From Thozetella sp. PMI_491 (lineage: Eukaryota; Ascomycota; Sordariomycetes; Chaetosphaeriales; Chaetosphaeriaceae): 64,000 nt of DNA. Position 1 is the stretch's first letter. Each line of letters begins with the position of its first letter. The stretch lies in assembly GCA_021432635.1 (NCBI GenBank), contig MU270076.1:288756-352755 (forward strand), in the 5' to 3' direction. The notes beneath the pieces were generated by a model that was not told the DNA's origin, ran no database searches, and saw only the letters and a program-made list of their open reading frames with translations. The position numbers were made by a program, and so were the translations under genes. Below, piece by piece: positions 42,832 to 53,266 of the stretch.

Positions 42832-43632
42832 CTCGGGAGACAAGCCGGGATGCTAGGGCCCGGCGCAGGCGCTCACGTCTCTACGTGCCATAACCTTTCT
42901 TTGCTTGCAATTAGCCACTGTATTCCTACACTCAATAGAAGATACCATGTTGACAACGAGCACCCGGCTGGAACCCAATACGTGATGGGCATGCACCTAG
43001 TGCTAGCCTAGCCGTTAGAGAGGTAGGTGCCGGCATCAAGTACCCATTCCATTATGTATTTCACCCCACAGCGCACCAGGATGGCAAGTCGCTCTCGGGC
43101 GCCGATTATACAAACATTACTATTGTCTCCGTTTAGTCGCTGGGCAAGTCGATACTGGTAGACGGGTTTCCTGTCGGTGATCCCTTGCCGCGTCGGCGAG
43201 ACGCTTTGGTAGCAGAAAAGGGGGTCGAACGGTGTTGAGCGCCCCAGCGTTGAGCACATCGATACGGACGGTAGCTCAAGCTCCTGGGGCTAGTACTGTC
43301 TGGGATCAAGATTCTTATTGTTCAGAAGTCATCACGAAGTACACTTGCATACCCAAGACGCCTGTAACTCCTACACTTATGTCGTAGAAGAGTGAGCCGG
43401 ATGCGGCCACGGCTATGACCATGCCTTTCCCCCCAAAGTTATCAAACCCCTTGTTTCACAAACGCCATCTGCAACTGCCTGAACACCCATGGCCCAAAGC
43501 AATTCAGAAATTCCGATCAATCAGGTCGATGTATACCAACCAAGAACCCTCGAACCACCAGCCGAAAGGGCCTCGATTCAGCTCAGCATCTCTCTCAGCT
43601 AGGGAGGACTGGCCATGGAAGCGTGGCCTGTG
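42832..43632. other. Intergenic region between convergent genes
   Basis: This is the 3' flank of PP4R2 and the far 3' flank of RMD5 and its downstream ORF. A CCTAG word recurs near 43003. No gene is supported. Confidence 0.5.
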
Positions 43633-43920
43633 CTAATCCAGGGCCAAACCTGCTTCCGAGCCGTCCTCACGTTCCATTTCGTGGTTATCGCTAGAGACCG
43701 CGATGTTCATCACCTGGTCAGGCACATGGCCGAAGATCTCGCGCCTAAACGCAAGCAGCTGCTCCGAGGCGGCCGCGTTTATGACGAATTGCGGTCCGAA
43801 GACGTCCAACATCGCGGAAGTATCCACCATGCCTTCCGTCGTGTCACGCAGGGGCTGTCCCTCAAGATCTCGCACCGCGTCCTGCCACCAGGTCGACGGC
43901 ACAAGCGTATCGCTTGCTCC
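43633..43920 (-). other. In-frame ORF directly after the RMD5 stop codon
   Basis: Immediately after the RMD5 TAG (43921-43923) the same frame stays open for 95 sense codons to a TAG at 43633. Codon third positions are mostly G or C, as in the surrounding real genes. The predicted sequence looks ordered and protein-like (for example LDVFGPQFVINAAASEQLL and FRREIFGHVPDQV). The first ATG inside lies at 43830 and would give 65 aa. It could be a readthrough extension of RMD5, an alternative last exon (the TAG with its preceding bases is also a plausible splice acceptor), a small separate gene, or chance. I do not recognise the sequence. Confidence 0.4.
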
Positions 43921-45361
43921 CTACAGGATGATTTGCTGAGCGTCTTTTATCTGGCCCTCAGAAGGACAGTAGGGGCACTTGAATCGGCTGCCCTTGCACA
44001 GCCGTTGGAGCGTGTCCTTGGCCAGCACGTGGCCACATGGGATCATCATTGGCGGATTCTCCTCGGTTGTCTGCTCTTTGGACACGGGGCATACGAAGAT
44101 GCTGTGAAACACCATGCTCTCGGGCAGAGGGGTTTCGAATGGGAGCTCGCTGGTTGTCGTCCACTCGGTGCCACGCGCGCGCGTCGCCTGGACGTACTTG
44201 AGCAGCTGGGGCAGAGCGAGTGCGCCAGCCGTAGCCGCAATGTAGAGCGGCGATTCGGCTGAGAGGCCAAGCAAACTACAAAACTCACGGGTAAATGATG
44301 AGGCGACCTCGGTGAAGGCACTGTCAGTCTGGAAGAGGTTATGGTAGGGCGAGTCGCCGATGTTGCGCGCAAAGACCATGGCGCTCACTAGCTGCTGGAT
44401 CTCGCTTAGGTGGCGGTCTTGGAAGCGTGGGAAGTTTTCCCGTGCGTATGCTAGGGCGCTGGCCTGGCTGTTGCTCTGGTTGTTGGGCAGCCCGTTGATG
44501 GGGGTGCCCTTAAAGAGCCACACGTACTGCAGCTTGCACAACTCAAACTCAAGGTTGCTGCCCCGCGCTTCTAACTCGGCCGAGTTGGCACGAGCCCACT
44601 GAATGGCGGGCAAGAGATTTCGCGCCTTAAGTTCGTGTAGCACCCGGTACATCTCGGCGAATCTATGCTGCAGCTGCTGCGGCTCAAAGGCGGACAGGTC
44701 GTGGCTCTCGCCCATCAAGTCGTTCATGTTAGCATCGTCCGCCCCGCCATCCTCCATGGTCTCGTCAATATCGTCTGACGGTGTATTTTGTGCTGTCGAA
44801 GGGTGGTAGGGTGAGGGCACAGGAGGGCGGTGTTGCTCCTGCGCCTCCGCGATAAAGGTAGAGGCCACCGAAAACTGGCCCTCCCGAAGCATGTGGATGG
44901 TGATGGAGCGGTTGATGAGGTCGGCATGCTTGGACAGAGCATCATAGCCGGTAGGCAGTGGCTTGTTAGGAAAGGACTGCGGGGAGGCCAAAAATCAGCA
45001 TGTGAGTATGAGGCAGGCAAGCAGGCAGGTAGGCAGGCCGACTGCCCTCCGCGAACGCGGTATCATATCATCTGAGATCACGTACCTTGTCCAGCGCCTT
45101 CCCCAGACCTTTTTGGCCCTTGGACACCTCCTTTAGATTGCTATTGATGGCTTCGAATCCCTCCTTGATCGGATTCTGGAGTTTAGTCATGGTCAAGACT
45201 GCGGTCGGTGAGTCAGGGTTGGCGGCCACCTGGTCTCGGGCCGCGGTGAGGAGCTCGATGATCTTGTCGACATTGTTGACGGCCGCGTAGAGGTTCGACG
45301 ATCTTTTCAGGCTGGAGAGGTCTGCCACAAGGGCCTCGACGTCAAATTTGGGCTCGGGCAT
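43921..45361 (-). CDS. RMD5: GID/CTLH E3 ubiquitin ligase subunit RMD5 (GID2)
   Basis: Exons 45361-45086 and 44976-43921 encode 443 aa. The N-terminal ~110 residues are helical (LVADLSSLKRSSNLYAAV). LPTGYDALSKHADLINRSI leads into a LisH-like helix, and FAEMYRVLHELKARNLLPAI begins the CTLH domain (about residues 185-245). A CRA-like helical part follows. The C-terminus has the degenerate RING of this family: FVCPVSKEQ, MIPCGHVLAKDTLQRLCKGS, FKCPYCPSE. It ends QQIIL, as is usual in RMD5. With FYV10/GID9 it forms the catalytic pair of the GID ligase that degrades gluconeogenic enzymes. The first intron holds a short GGCAGG-type repeat. The frame stays open after the stop (see 43633-43920). Confidence 0.93.
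45006..45040. repeat. GCAGGCAG-type repeat in the RMD5 intron
   Basis: Short tetranucleotide-like repetition of GGCA/AGGC lies within the RMD5 intron (44977-45085), well away from both splice sites. Confidence 0.7.
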
Positions 45362-46548
45362 ATCGGGCAAGGCTGCTAGCGGAAGGGCTCACTACCTGTC
45401 GCCAATAATGGACAGCAGCGTTGATCCGGTGGTGTTTAGAAGGAGGATAAGGGTTTGATTGCGCCAGTTACGAGCCTTCTCGGGTCGAGGAACAAGCTTG
45501 CGTGGTGTAATATGGCGGAAAGATCTGTTTATTTCTCTTCTTTTCTCTCTCTCTCTCTCTGGTCACGGCCGTGGTAACCATAAACCTGGGCGCATGGCTT
45601 CTTTCTTGAGATACTCGGACTAAGAGTGACCAACTGCTACAGCCTCGCCACCGCGGGAGAAAGCACCCTACCGCGAGTGGCTTTCAACAGTTCAGGTCGG
45701 GCACCCCCACGGCGGGTCACGGCCTGAGGCTGTAGGAGGTAGCGGAGAAAGTGCTGACGATGAACGGCGGTTGGCCCTTGGCGCAGCGTATGCTTGGGGA
45801 GGACACAGGAGACAACGCCGTCCGAGTGGTCTGCAAATCGATTGAGAGGAGTGAGGACGCGGGTTACTAGGCAGGAAAGAGCCGGGTCGCGGATCTGGAG
45901 GCTCAGGGCGTAAGGTTGGAGGTTGCACGAGTTGCCAGTCGGAGCAGGTGGGTTGGAACGATCGAGCTCCGGTGGGTAATGGGGCAGGAACGGCTAGCTC
46001 GCCCCTCACCCGAGGTGGTGCAGCAGCCAGAAGCACCCGCGGGAGTTACGGAGTACTGAGTAGGGGTTGGGGTTGGATTGGCTGCCGGCCAGCAAATGGG
46101 TTGGCTGCCGGGACAGATAGCCCGTGTAGCAGATGCGCCCGAAAAAAAGGGGAGGGGCGGCAAGGCCGACAAGCGAGAAACAAGGCACGCACGTCAGTGG
46201 TAGCTGGACCATTGCATCACATGCATTCCCTCTGCGCTCTGTCTCTCGCACTCTTTCATCATGCTCTCGCTCTCCTGCACGCGCGTGCTTTCTTAGCTCC
46301 TCCTCGGTCGTGGCAAGTACCACCTAAAACGTGACACTTTTAAGCAGGCGGCCCTGCTGCCGCTAGTCATCCCGTCGGTCACCTTTTTCCCTCGGTACCT
46401 TTCATTTCACGGCCCCCTTTGAGTGGATGAGAGGCTGGAGCGCAAAGCCCACAGCCGATCCGTCAGCCCCACGATGCGTGCTGGCCGTCTTCGCTGCAAC
46501 CCCCCGCAATCGGTGCTGTGAACGACCTCCCATAGGCCTGCCACGACC
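45362..46548. other. Divergent intergenic region of RMD5 and the STB6-like gene
   Basis: This is 1.2 kb between two start codons on opposite strands. A CT dinucleotide tract lies at 45541-45561 near the RMD5 side. No gene is supported. Confidence 0.5.
45541..45561. repeat. CT dinucleotide microsatellite
   Basis: About nine consecutive TC units in the promoter region between RMD5 and the STB6-like gene. Confidence 0.85.
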
Positions 46549-49399
46549 ATGGCAACTTTCCGCCTCCCCTTCCCTATGGTCGATGGCAGGGTGCACAGAG
46601 AAGAAGAGCTCACCCTAGCGAGGCTCAACGCGGCAAAAAATGCTAGAGCGAGCTCCATCGACACTCCTGCCTCAGCACCTGCCGGTCTGCAGTTGGTCAA
46701 TCCCATGCAGTCAATAGACAGCACCCCAGCCGCCTCGCCCTCGCCCCAGCGTCGCCGTATAGCCCTCCCTGACCCGGTAGCCTTCCGGTAAGCCCTCTAC
46801 GCCGTGCAGCCTTTCGTCGACCCGACCAGACTGACCCATGCGTGCCATGCCTAGGTTCCTCGAAGAAGATGCCGCTGTCGCAGTCGTCGACCGACGCAAA
46901 GTCCTCCGAGGCTACGAGCTCTACCTGGTCGAACAATGGGCCTGCTCTCGACAGTCACCCACCCTGGTCATCGTGACATACACCGGGGATCCCAAGCACT
47001 CGGTGGTGGTTGGTGTGCTGAGCGTCCCGGCCGATGAGAAAGATTGGTCCCCCCGATTGCGGGTCTACTTCCGGGCGGTTCAGCAATATGCTCGCCCTAA
47101 GGAGACCGAGATGGGGGACCTGATGGTGACCAACCTCAGCAGTTTCCCCTCGGCCTACACAGTCATACCCATCCCGGACGGCGATATCAAGCAGCACCGT
47201 CAAATGTTCATCGTCAACGAGGACCTCAAGCGCTTGGGCTGCTCCGGTCGATCGGCCCTGACTCTGTCGGAGCCAACGCCAGCGACCCAGGCCAAATTCC
47301 TGCAGCTATACAAGACCAGTGATAGGGTGTCACTGGCACAATCGGTCCTCGAGCTCGTCAAGCTCTGCCAGGTGGCTCTCTTTATCTTTGGGAAGCTGGA
47401 GCAAGAGTACATCGACGGCCTGCTCTGCGATGTGACCGAGAGCGCCATCAACAACTGGTGGACTGAGATAGGGTCCGAGTACTACAATGTCGAGCCCACC
47501 GATGGCATACTCGGCCCTACCACCGTCGCCGCCCTTCTCGGAACGCTCATGGGCGCCAGGAAGCGCCTTGGCTACTACGGCGCCCCCATCGCCAAGGATG
47601 TGTTCGATATCGACAGCACGAAGAGGGGCATCGGGACGTTCCAGAAGGCGTACAAGCTGGAGCGAACCAGGCGCCTTGACCGCCAGACCCTGCTTAAGCT
47701 TCACAACGTGACGGCCAAGGCGGCGGCGCGGGAAGGTGGCTGGGGCGTGCAGAAGGCCGTCAAGTCGACTATTGGCGAGTTCGGAGGAAAGAAGGGCGAG
47801 CTCGTGATCGGGATGGTGGGTGGCCGCGAGAAGGCCAACATCGGAGACGTCGAAACCACTGATCTAGACAAGTTCATCAGCCTAGCCTCGGGAGAGCGCG
47901 CCAAGTGGCTCTGGCATGGGAAGCCGAGGAGGACGCTGCCGGACCATCACGAGCACTCGATGCCTGACATGAGCAACCTGCTGTTCGGGAGAGAAGCCAA
48001 GGATCCCTCAGACCCCAGCGCGCAGGCGGCAGCGACCAGGAGGACCCAGTCCCTTCCACTCGATGAAGAGGTAGAAGCCCGCAGAAAAGAGGAGTCCCCA
48101 GGTATCTACTCGGCCCCGCCCCCAGGGTCTGCCACGAGCATGATGGATAGTCCAGGAGACCGCGAGGCCGTCAGGAAGAATGTTTTCAAGAGTGTCGCCG
48201 GCAAGGTGAACGATGCCCGCTCGGGACTAGGACGCATCCGGGACGCCATGGGCGGCGGTCTGCGTGGTCATGCCAGTCGCCCATCCAAAGACGAATCAGC
48301 CGAACCGTACAGTAGCCTCGTGAGCCCAAGCATCTCGACGCTAGCCCAATCCTCCTCGGCTGCTCTGTCTAGCCCGGTAGCAGTTGGCAGGGCCTTCACC
48401 TGGAAGAACAAGCCGGAGGAGTACCTTAGTGCCTTCAAGAAAGAAAGGGAGGCTGCGGAGACACGGGCGAGACTCAGCACTATTCCTCACGAAGTCGAGG
48501 ACGCCGTCGTAGCCTCGAAGGACGCTTCTGAGGAAGCGGAAAAACCCGCGCCGAAAGGCCCGGAAAAGGAGCGATCCCAAGATCCTCAGCAGTCCCAAGC
48601 CATGGAGATCCGAAAAGAGCTTATTGTGAGCGACGCGTCGGTGGCCGGGTCCGTTGTCGATGAAGGCGACCTGAAAGGGCCGATTCTCACCGCCGAACTC
48701 AGGTCGGAGGTCTCTCTTGCACCACTACAGCGCCGCCATAGTATCGCTATCGCGGCACTAGATCTTCAGAGAGTCGTGAACGAAGCACGCTATCCGCGCC
48801 GTCTCTCCTTTAGCGACGGCGAGGAAGCGATACTCCGCTGGCAAGAGCTGGTGAGCCTGGAGACGCCCGAGCCAACGGACGCATCTTTGCCTCCGCAGGC
48901 AGGCGATGCCGAAGTCGCACGCAACCTATACACCCAACTAGCCAGCCTGCAGGCCGACCTGGGTCCCTGGGCCGGCTCCAGGGTGGCCGCGGTAGAGGCG
49001 CTCGACGAGAACTTGACACAACAAGTATCAGACGTGCAGTCAATCTACCTGGCACTATCCGAGGCATACCAACGCATCAAGCATGGCAGTGGCGAGCTAC
49101 TCGGCGAAGAACGGGCGGTGCTGACCGAGGCAGTCAAGGACGTTGACGCTCTCGTGGCACGGCTCGAATACGAAATTAGCGCGTTGGTTGGAAGGGTTCA
49201 GGATGTCGAGGAAGGCGTCGCAAACTTCGAGGCGCAAGTCGAAGACGTGGAGCGCCGAGCAGAGGAGCTCAAGGCTGTTCTCGAGACGGAGAGCTGGCTA
49301 CACTGGTTTGTGAGAACTCTGACGGGTATCGGAACCGGCCCGAACATCACTAGAGGCATCCTGGACGAGGCAGGAGTGACAGAGGGCTTAGGGGAGTAA
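46549..49399 (+). CDS. STB2/STB6-like Sin3-binding protein
   Basis: Exons 46549-46787 and 46855-49399 encode 927 aa, with a 67-nt intron. The segment right after the junction (RFLEEDAAVAVVDRRKVLRGYELYLVEQWACSR..) is the hallmark of the Stb6/Stb2 N-terminal domain. It is followed by TLVIVTYTGDPKHSVVVGVL, ITESAINNWWTEIG-like and GPTTVAALLGTLMGARKRL segments (about residues 80-330). The centre is disordered and Ser/Pro-rich. The C-terminal ~180 residues form helices with heptads (LYTQLASLQADLGPW, LVARLEYEISALVGRV) and end in a hydrophobic WLHWFVRTLTGIG. In yeast STB2/STB6 associate with the Sin3/Rpd3L deacetylase. The nuclear role here is inferred from that. Confidence 0.85.
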
Positions 49400-49968
49400 G
49401 ATGGTGTGTGGCGGCTCGCGTGAGGCAGTTCCAAGCATGCCTCCCACGAGCCTCAACCCCTGGATGCACCACCACTTGGGAAAGGATTCAAATTTTGGCT
49501 TAGCATATATGGAAGGGAAGCAAACGGGCAAAAACTTGGTCGCATCTCCGCATTGGAGCCTTGCATAGCATTGATACCATAACAGCACATTTTCACGGGA
49601 AAAAGATATCCCTCGCGTGCGATGGAGTAGCGCTAGGTGAAGTGGTGCTAGTGTTTATTTTACATTCCTACATTCCTACATTCGTTGGGACTCTCCCATT
49701 TTGGCTGGAGGTTGTCATATATTGTACAGAGCCGGTTCCATCATGCCATACGCCCCTGGAGGAATCCAAGTCAAGAAGGCCCTCAAGTCTATCGTAAAGG
49801 AAACAGACGACCGTACCACCCTATCCCTGCGGGTATCTGCATGACGAAGAAGTGGCAACTGAGTCGGATTTCGTGCCAAGCAATTGAAGACGAGAACACG
49901 ATCGGCCGTCGAACATCAACGGCGAGATTTGGCGGTTGTGATCTGGTCGGGAAGGAGCGAAGATTCTC
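49400..49968. other. Intergenic region between convergent genes
   Basis: These are the 3' flanks of the STB6-like gene and TIM10. A TACATTCC triplicate-like stretch lies at about 49660-49682. No gene is supported. Confidence 0.55.
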
Positions 49969-50382
49969 TCAGATCAATCCAGCGCCTCCGCGTGCTTGCA
50001 TCTCCTTCTGGACCTGGTCCGAGATCTTCTGCTGGGCCTCGAAGAACTTGGCCGAGCACCTGTCCAAGCATACCGACTCGCCTTTGTTGAGCTCGCCCTC
50101 GCGGTAATCCCGGGGGATGCACTTCTTTGTGCAGATGGAGGTCATCCTAGACGAGTATGGAGGTCAGCAGCGACATTCTCTATGGGTTAGAGAGCTACAC
50201 CGACGGGCGCCGTGGGGAGTTGTTTTGAGAAGCTCTTCGGAGCTCTCAAGAGGACGGACGGGGCGCGTGCCCAAGGATGGCTACACTTACTGGTTGTGAA
50301 GGTAGGCCATCATGCGCATCTCAGTCTCCACAGCAGCGATCTTCTCCGCGCTGGTAGGCTTGCGAGCTCCGAGTCCGAACAT
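49969..50382 (-). CDS. TIM10: Mitochondrial import chaperone TIM10
   Basis: Two exons, 50382-50291 and 50146-49969, encode 89 aa. The twin CX3C motifs CTKKC (36-40) and CLDRC (57-61), spaced by 16 residues, define the small Tim family. The [15 protein letters not shown] helix and the [22 protein letters not shown] context indicate Tim10 rather than Tim8, 9 or 13. With Tim9 it forms the hexameric intermembrane-space chaperone that carries hydrophobic carriers to TIM22. The 144-nt intron starts GTAAGT, has a GCTGAC branch site and ends GTCTAG. It splits the region just before the first cysteine motif. Confidence 0.95.
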
Positions 50383-50924
50383 TTTCGCGGTGATGGGGGT
50401 TTTGTTGGTTGAAAGGCTTGTTGTGATGTGCAGGGTCTGGTTGTGCTCAACTCGAAATCGGAAGTCGAGGTCTGCACTGCTGGTAGCCGTAGAAAATTGA
50501 GGATGGGGTCGAAAAGATCGATGCTGATTGGATTGAGTTTCGTCATTGTGGGGGCCTTTAAGATGGGTCGGTAGGGGGGGAGAAAAAAAAAAGGAAGAGC
50601 AGACATACACCATGGACGTAACAGAACGACAGCCCGGTCGATGATCGCAGCTCCCTTCTAGGGCCCATGAAGAGGAACTAAGCTTCCCACCACTTGGACT
50701 AAATTCCAAGCATGGTTGTAAGTCGAATCCGATCGATCTGTCTGCCTCTCTCCCTTGCCTTTCATGATGATACCAGATCTAAGAACCGTTGCGAATGACA
50801 CCGATCGGTGAATGATCTAAACATGCCCATTTCTCTGAGCCTCGAGCCGCGGCTACTGCTTGCTATTCAATCACCTCGTGCCCTGCTGCAAGCTGAACGC
50901 TAACCACTGGGAATATCAGGCACA
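50383..50924. other. Divergent promoter of TIM10 and mitochondrial lysyl-tRNA synthetase
   Basis: Only about 540 bases separate the start codons of two mitochondrial-biogenesis genes. A run of ten A occurs at about 50582-50591. No coding region is supported. Confidence 0.6.
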
Positions 50925-52616
50925 ATGACGGCCACGCCATGCCTTCAGTTTCTGCGGCCGTATGCCTGGAAACCTCTGGCGGCCCCTAGGGCGGCGTACC
51001 TGCGATTTTATCACCTCGCCCGCCAGCAAGAACTCCAGCAGGCCGATGCACTCCACTACCCAAGGATTCAGCACCATGTGCCCCCGATGACGATCCCGGC
51101 CTTCAGGGAAAAGTACCAAAACGTACAGCCGGACTCCCCTGCTGGGCAAGAGGTAGTCCTATACGGGCGCGTGGGTCATGTGCGGAGGGCCAGCTCCAAA
51201 CTCATGTTTCTGGACTTGACAGGCGAGTTCGAGCACGTCCAGGGGCTCTGTAACTTCCGGAAGGTACAAGCCGACGGGGTCACTCTAGAGCAGTTTAAGG
51301 AGCTTTCCAAACGGCTCAGCAGGGGCGACATTGTCTCGCTCACCGGGACAGCTACCCGAACGAAGACGGGCGAGCTTTCAATCGATGTCACTCGACTTCC
51401 GGAGCTTCTATCGCCAAGCCTGGTGCCCTTGCCAGATCGTTTAACCGACGACGATACCAGGGTCCAGAACCGCCATGTCGATCTCTTGGTCAACCGAAAC
51501 GCTGCCGACGTCCTACGCATGCGCTCGTACATTACCAAATACCTCCGGGACTTCCTCCACGCCAGAGGCTTCCTCGAGTTCCAAACCCCCATCCTCGCCG
51601 AGAATGCTGGGGGGGCGGTCGCTCGCCCGTTTGTAACCTTTTCAACCGAGTTCCCTTCCAAGGAACTCTCCTTGCGCATCGCTCCCGAGCTCTGGCTCAA
51701 GCGCCTCGTAGTGGGCGGCGTGGAGAAAGTGTTCGAGATTGGTCCGGCGTTCCGGAATGAAGGCATTGACCAGTCTCACAACCCCGAGTTCACAATCTGC
51801 GAGTTCTACAATGCGTACGCGAACCTCGGCGATCTCATCAAGCAGACCGAGGAGCTGATCGTGGGCGCCGCTGAATCCTCTCAGGCCCTCATATCGACCA
51901 AGCTCACGTCGTTGCCAGCCATTGACCTGTCAAAGTACGCTCGCCCTTTCAAACAGCTCGAGTTCATACCCGAGCTGGAGGCCAGGCTTGGCTTCCAGCT
52001 CCCAGACCTTGCGGGCGAAGATGCATTGGCAAAACTACGCTCTCTCCTCGAGCAGCATGGCATTGACGCCGGTGCACAACCAGATGCCCCCCTACCCAAG
52101 CTCCTAGACTGCCTGGCAGCCAAATTCCTCGAGCCGTACTCGCACGATGCTCCGGTCTTCATCACCCACCATCCCGTTTGCATGTCTCCGCTATCCAAGA
52201 GCTTCCGGTGCGACAGAACTGGCCAGCTCGTATCTGCCCGCACTGAACTCTTCATTGATGGGCGAGAACTAGCGAACATGTACGAGGAGGAGAATGACCC
52301 AGTGGCGCAGAGGCATAAGTTCGTAGAACAAGTCAAGAGGCACAACGATCCATCCGCCGAATCCGAGGGGCTGGTCGTTGATGAGGGCTACATTCAGGCT
52401 TTAGAATCCGGTCTACCGCCGACCGGTGGTTGGGGCTGCGGTGTAGATAGGCTCGTAATGCTCTTTTCTGGCACGTGCAGGATTAGCGACTGCGTCAGTT
52501 TCGGGAACTTGCGAAATGTGGTCGGGCTGTCAAGCCGGGCCAGAACCCCCCTGGACGACGTTGAGGACGGGGATACGGCAAGGGGGTCTGAGTTGGCTAA
52601 CACTGGAGACTCCTGA
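50925..52616 (+). CDS. MSK1: Mitochondrial lysyl-tRNA synthetase (class II)
   Basis: A single exon encodes 563 aa. The first ~35 residues are Arg/Ala/Tyr-rich without acidic residues, a mitochondrial presequence. An OB-fold anticodon-binding domain (about 80-180; VVLYGRVGHVRRASSKLMFLD) follows. The class II catalytic core comes next: motif 1 region YLRDFLHARGFLEFQTPIL, motif 2 FRNEGIDQSHNPEFTICEFY (about 281-300) and motif 3 GWGCGVDRLVMLF (about 502-514). The HNPEFT and CEFY residues are those of LysRS. It charges mitochondrial tRNA-Lys. The C-terminal ~35 residues are acidic and polar beyond the usual core end. The ATG at 50925 is the first in frame after the upstream stop region. Confidence 0.94.
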   Translation: MTATPCLQFLRPYAWKPLAAPRAAYLRFYHLARQQELQQADALHYPRIQHHVPPMTIPAFREKYQNVQPDSPAGQEVVLYGRVGHVRRASSKLMFLDLTGEFEHVQGLCNFRKVQADGVTLEQFKELSKRLSRGDIVSLTGTATRTKTGELSIDVTRLPELLSPSLVPLPDRLTDDDTRVQNRHVDLLVNRNAADVLRMRSYITKYLRDFLHARGFLEFQTPILAENAGGAVARPFVTFSTEFPSKELSLRIAPELWLKRLVVGGVEKVFEIGPAFRNEGIDQSHNPEFTICEFYNAYANLGDLIKQTEELIVGAAESSQALISTKLTSLPAIDLSKYARPFKQLEFIPELEARLGFQLPDLAGEDALAKLRSLLEQHGIDAGAQPDAPLPKLLDCLAAKFLEPYSHDAPVFITHHPVCMSPLSKSFRCDRTGQLVSARTELFIDGRELANMYEEENDPVAQRHKFVEQVKRHNDPSAESEGLVVDEGYIQALESGLPPTGGWGCGVDRLVMLFSGTCRISDCVSFGNLRNVVGLSSRARTPLDDVEDGDTARGSELANTGDS

Positions 52617-53266
52617 CAGCCTTGGAGGGGCTGGCAACATGGGAAGGCGATCTATCTTGACATACTGGAACTAAAACTACTCGCCCTGGGCGACCTCAAT
52701 GTAGAATTATAGACCTAAATACTCAGCTACATCATGACAGATCATGACAGAACATACAGCCCGCAAAGCACGTGTTTTGATTCGAGTTGTTCATGTGCTA
52801 CCTCAACTATGTTCTAAGCTTGAGTTGTGGATAGCTAAATAGGGTAGGAGGGGGTAGGAGAGATGAATGATTCGGGGTACAACGGCCGTCATGGGAGGAC
52901 TGGGATAAAAGAAAAACCAGCCGAAAAGGAAAACGAGGCAGCATAGGCGCAACAGAGCAGTCTCTTTTGGCATGTAGGGAAGGAAAAAGGGGCGATGGAA
53001 AAAGAAAATGGAGAGAGGGATTTTCTTGCAGGCCATGATGGTGAGAATCCGCGGGTCTCTTGTACATATTCTAGCCCATGTGCTGGGGTTACTTTGATTA
53101 TCTCCTCTCTGACTTTCCTGCCAGTCTCGCAGCTTCATCTGTCTCGGACTAGACCGATACTCATGAGTCTATCTCATCAATGTCGAGTGCTAGTCAAATG
53201 GCCGCATATGGAGACTTGCTCGCTAGCACGCTTGATAGACGCCCCAGATGGCTACGAGACTCTGCA
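52617..53266. other. Intergenic region between convergent genes
   Basis: These are the 3' flanks of the LysRS gene and the unknown minus-strand gene. ATCATGACAG occurs twice in tandem at about 52732-52751. A/T-rich stretches around 52690-52800 may hold poly(A) signals. Confidence 0.55.
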
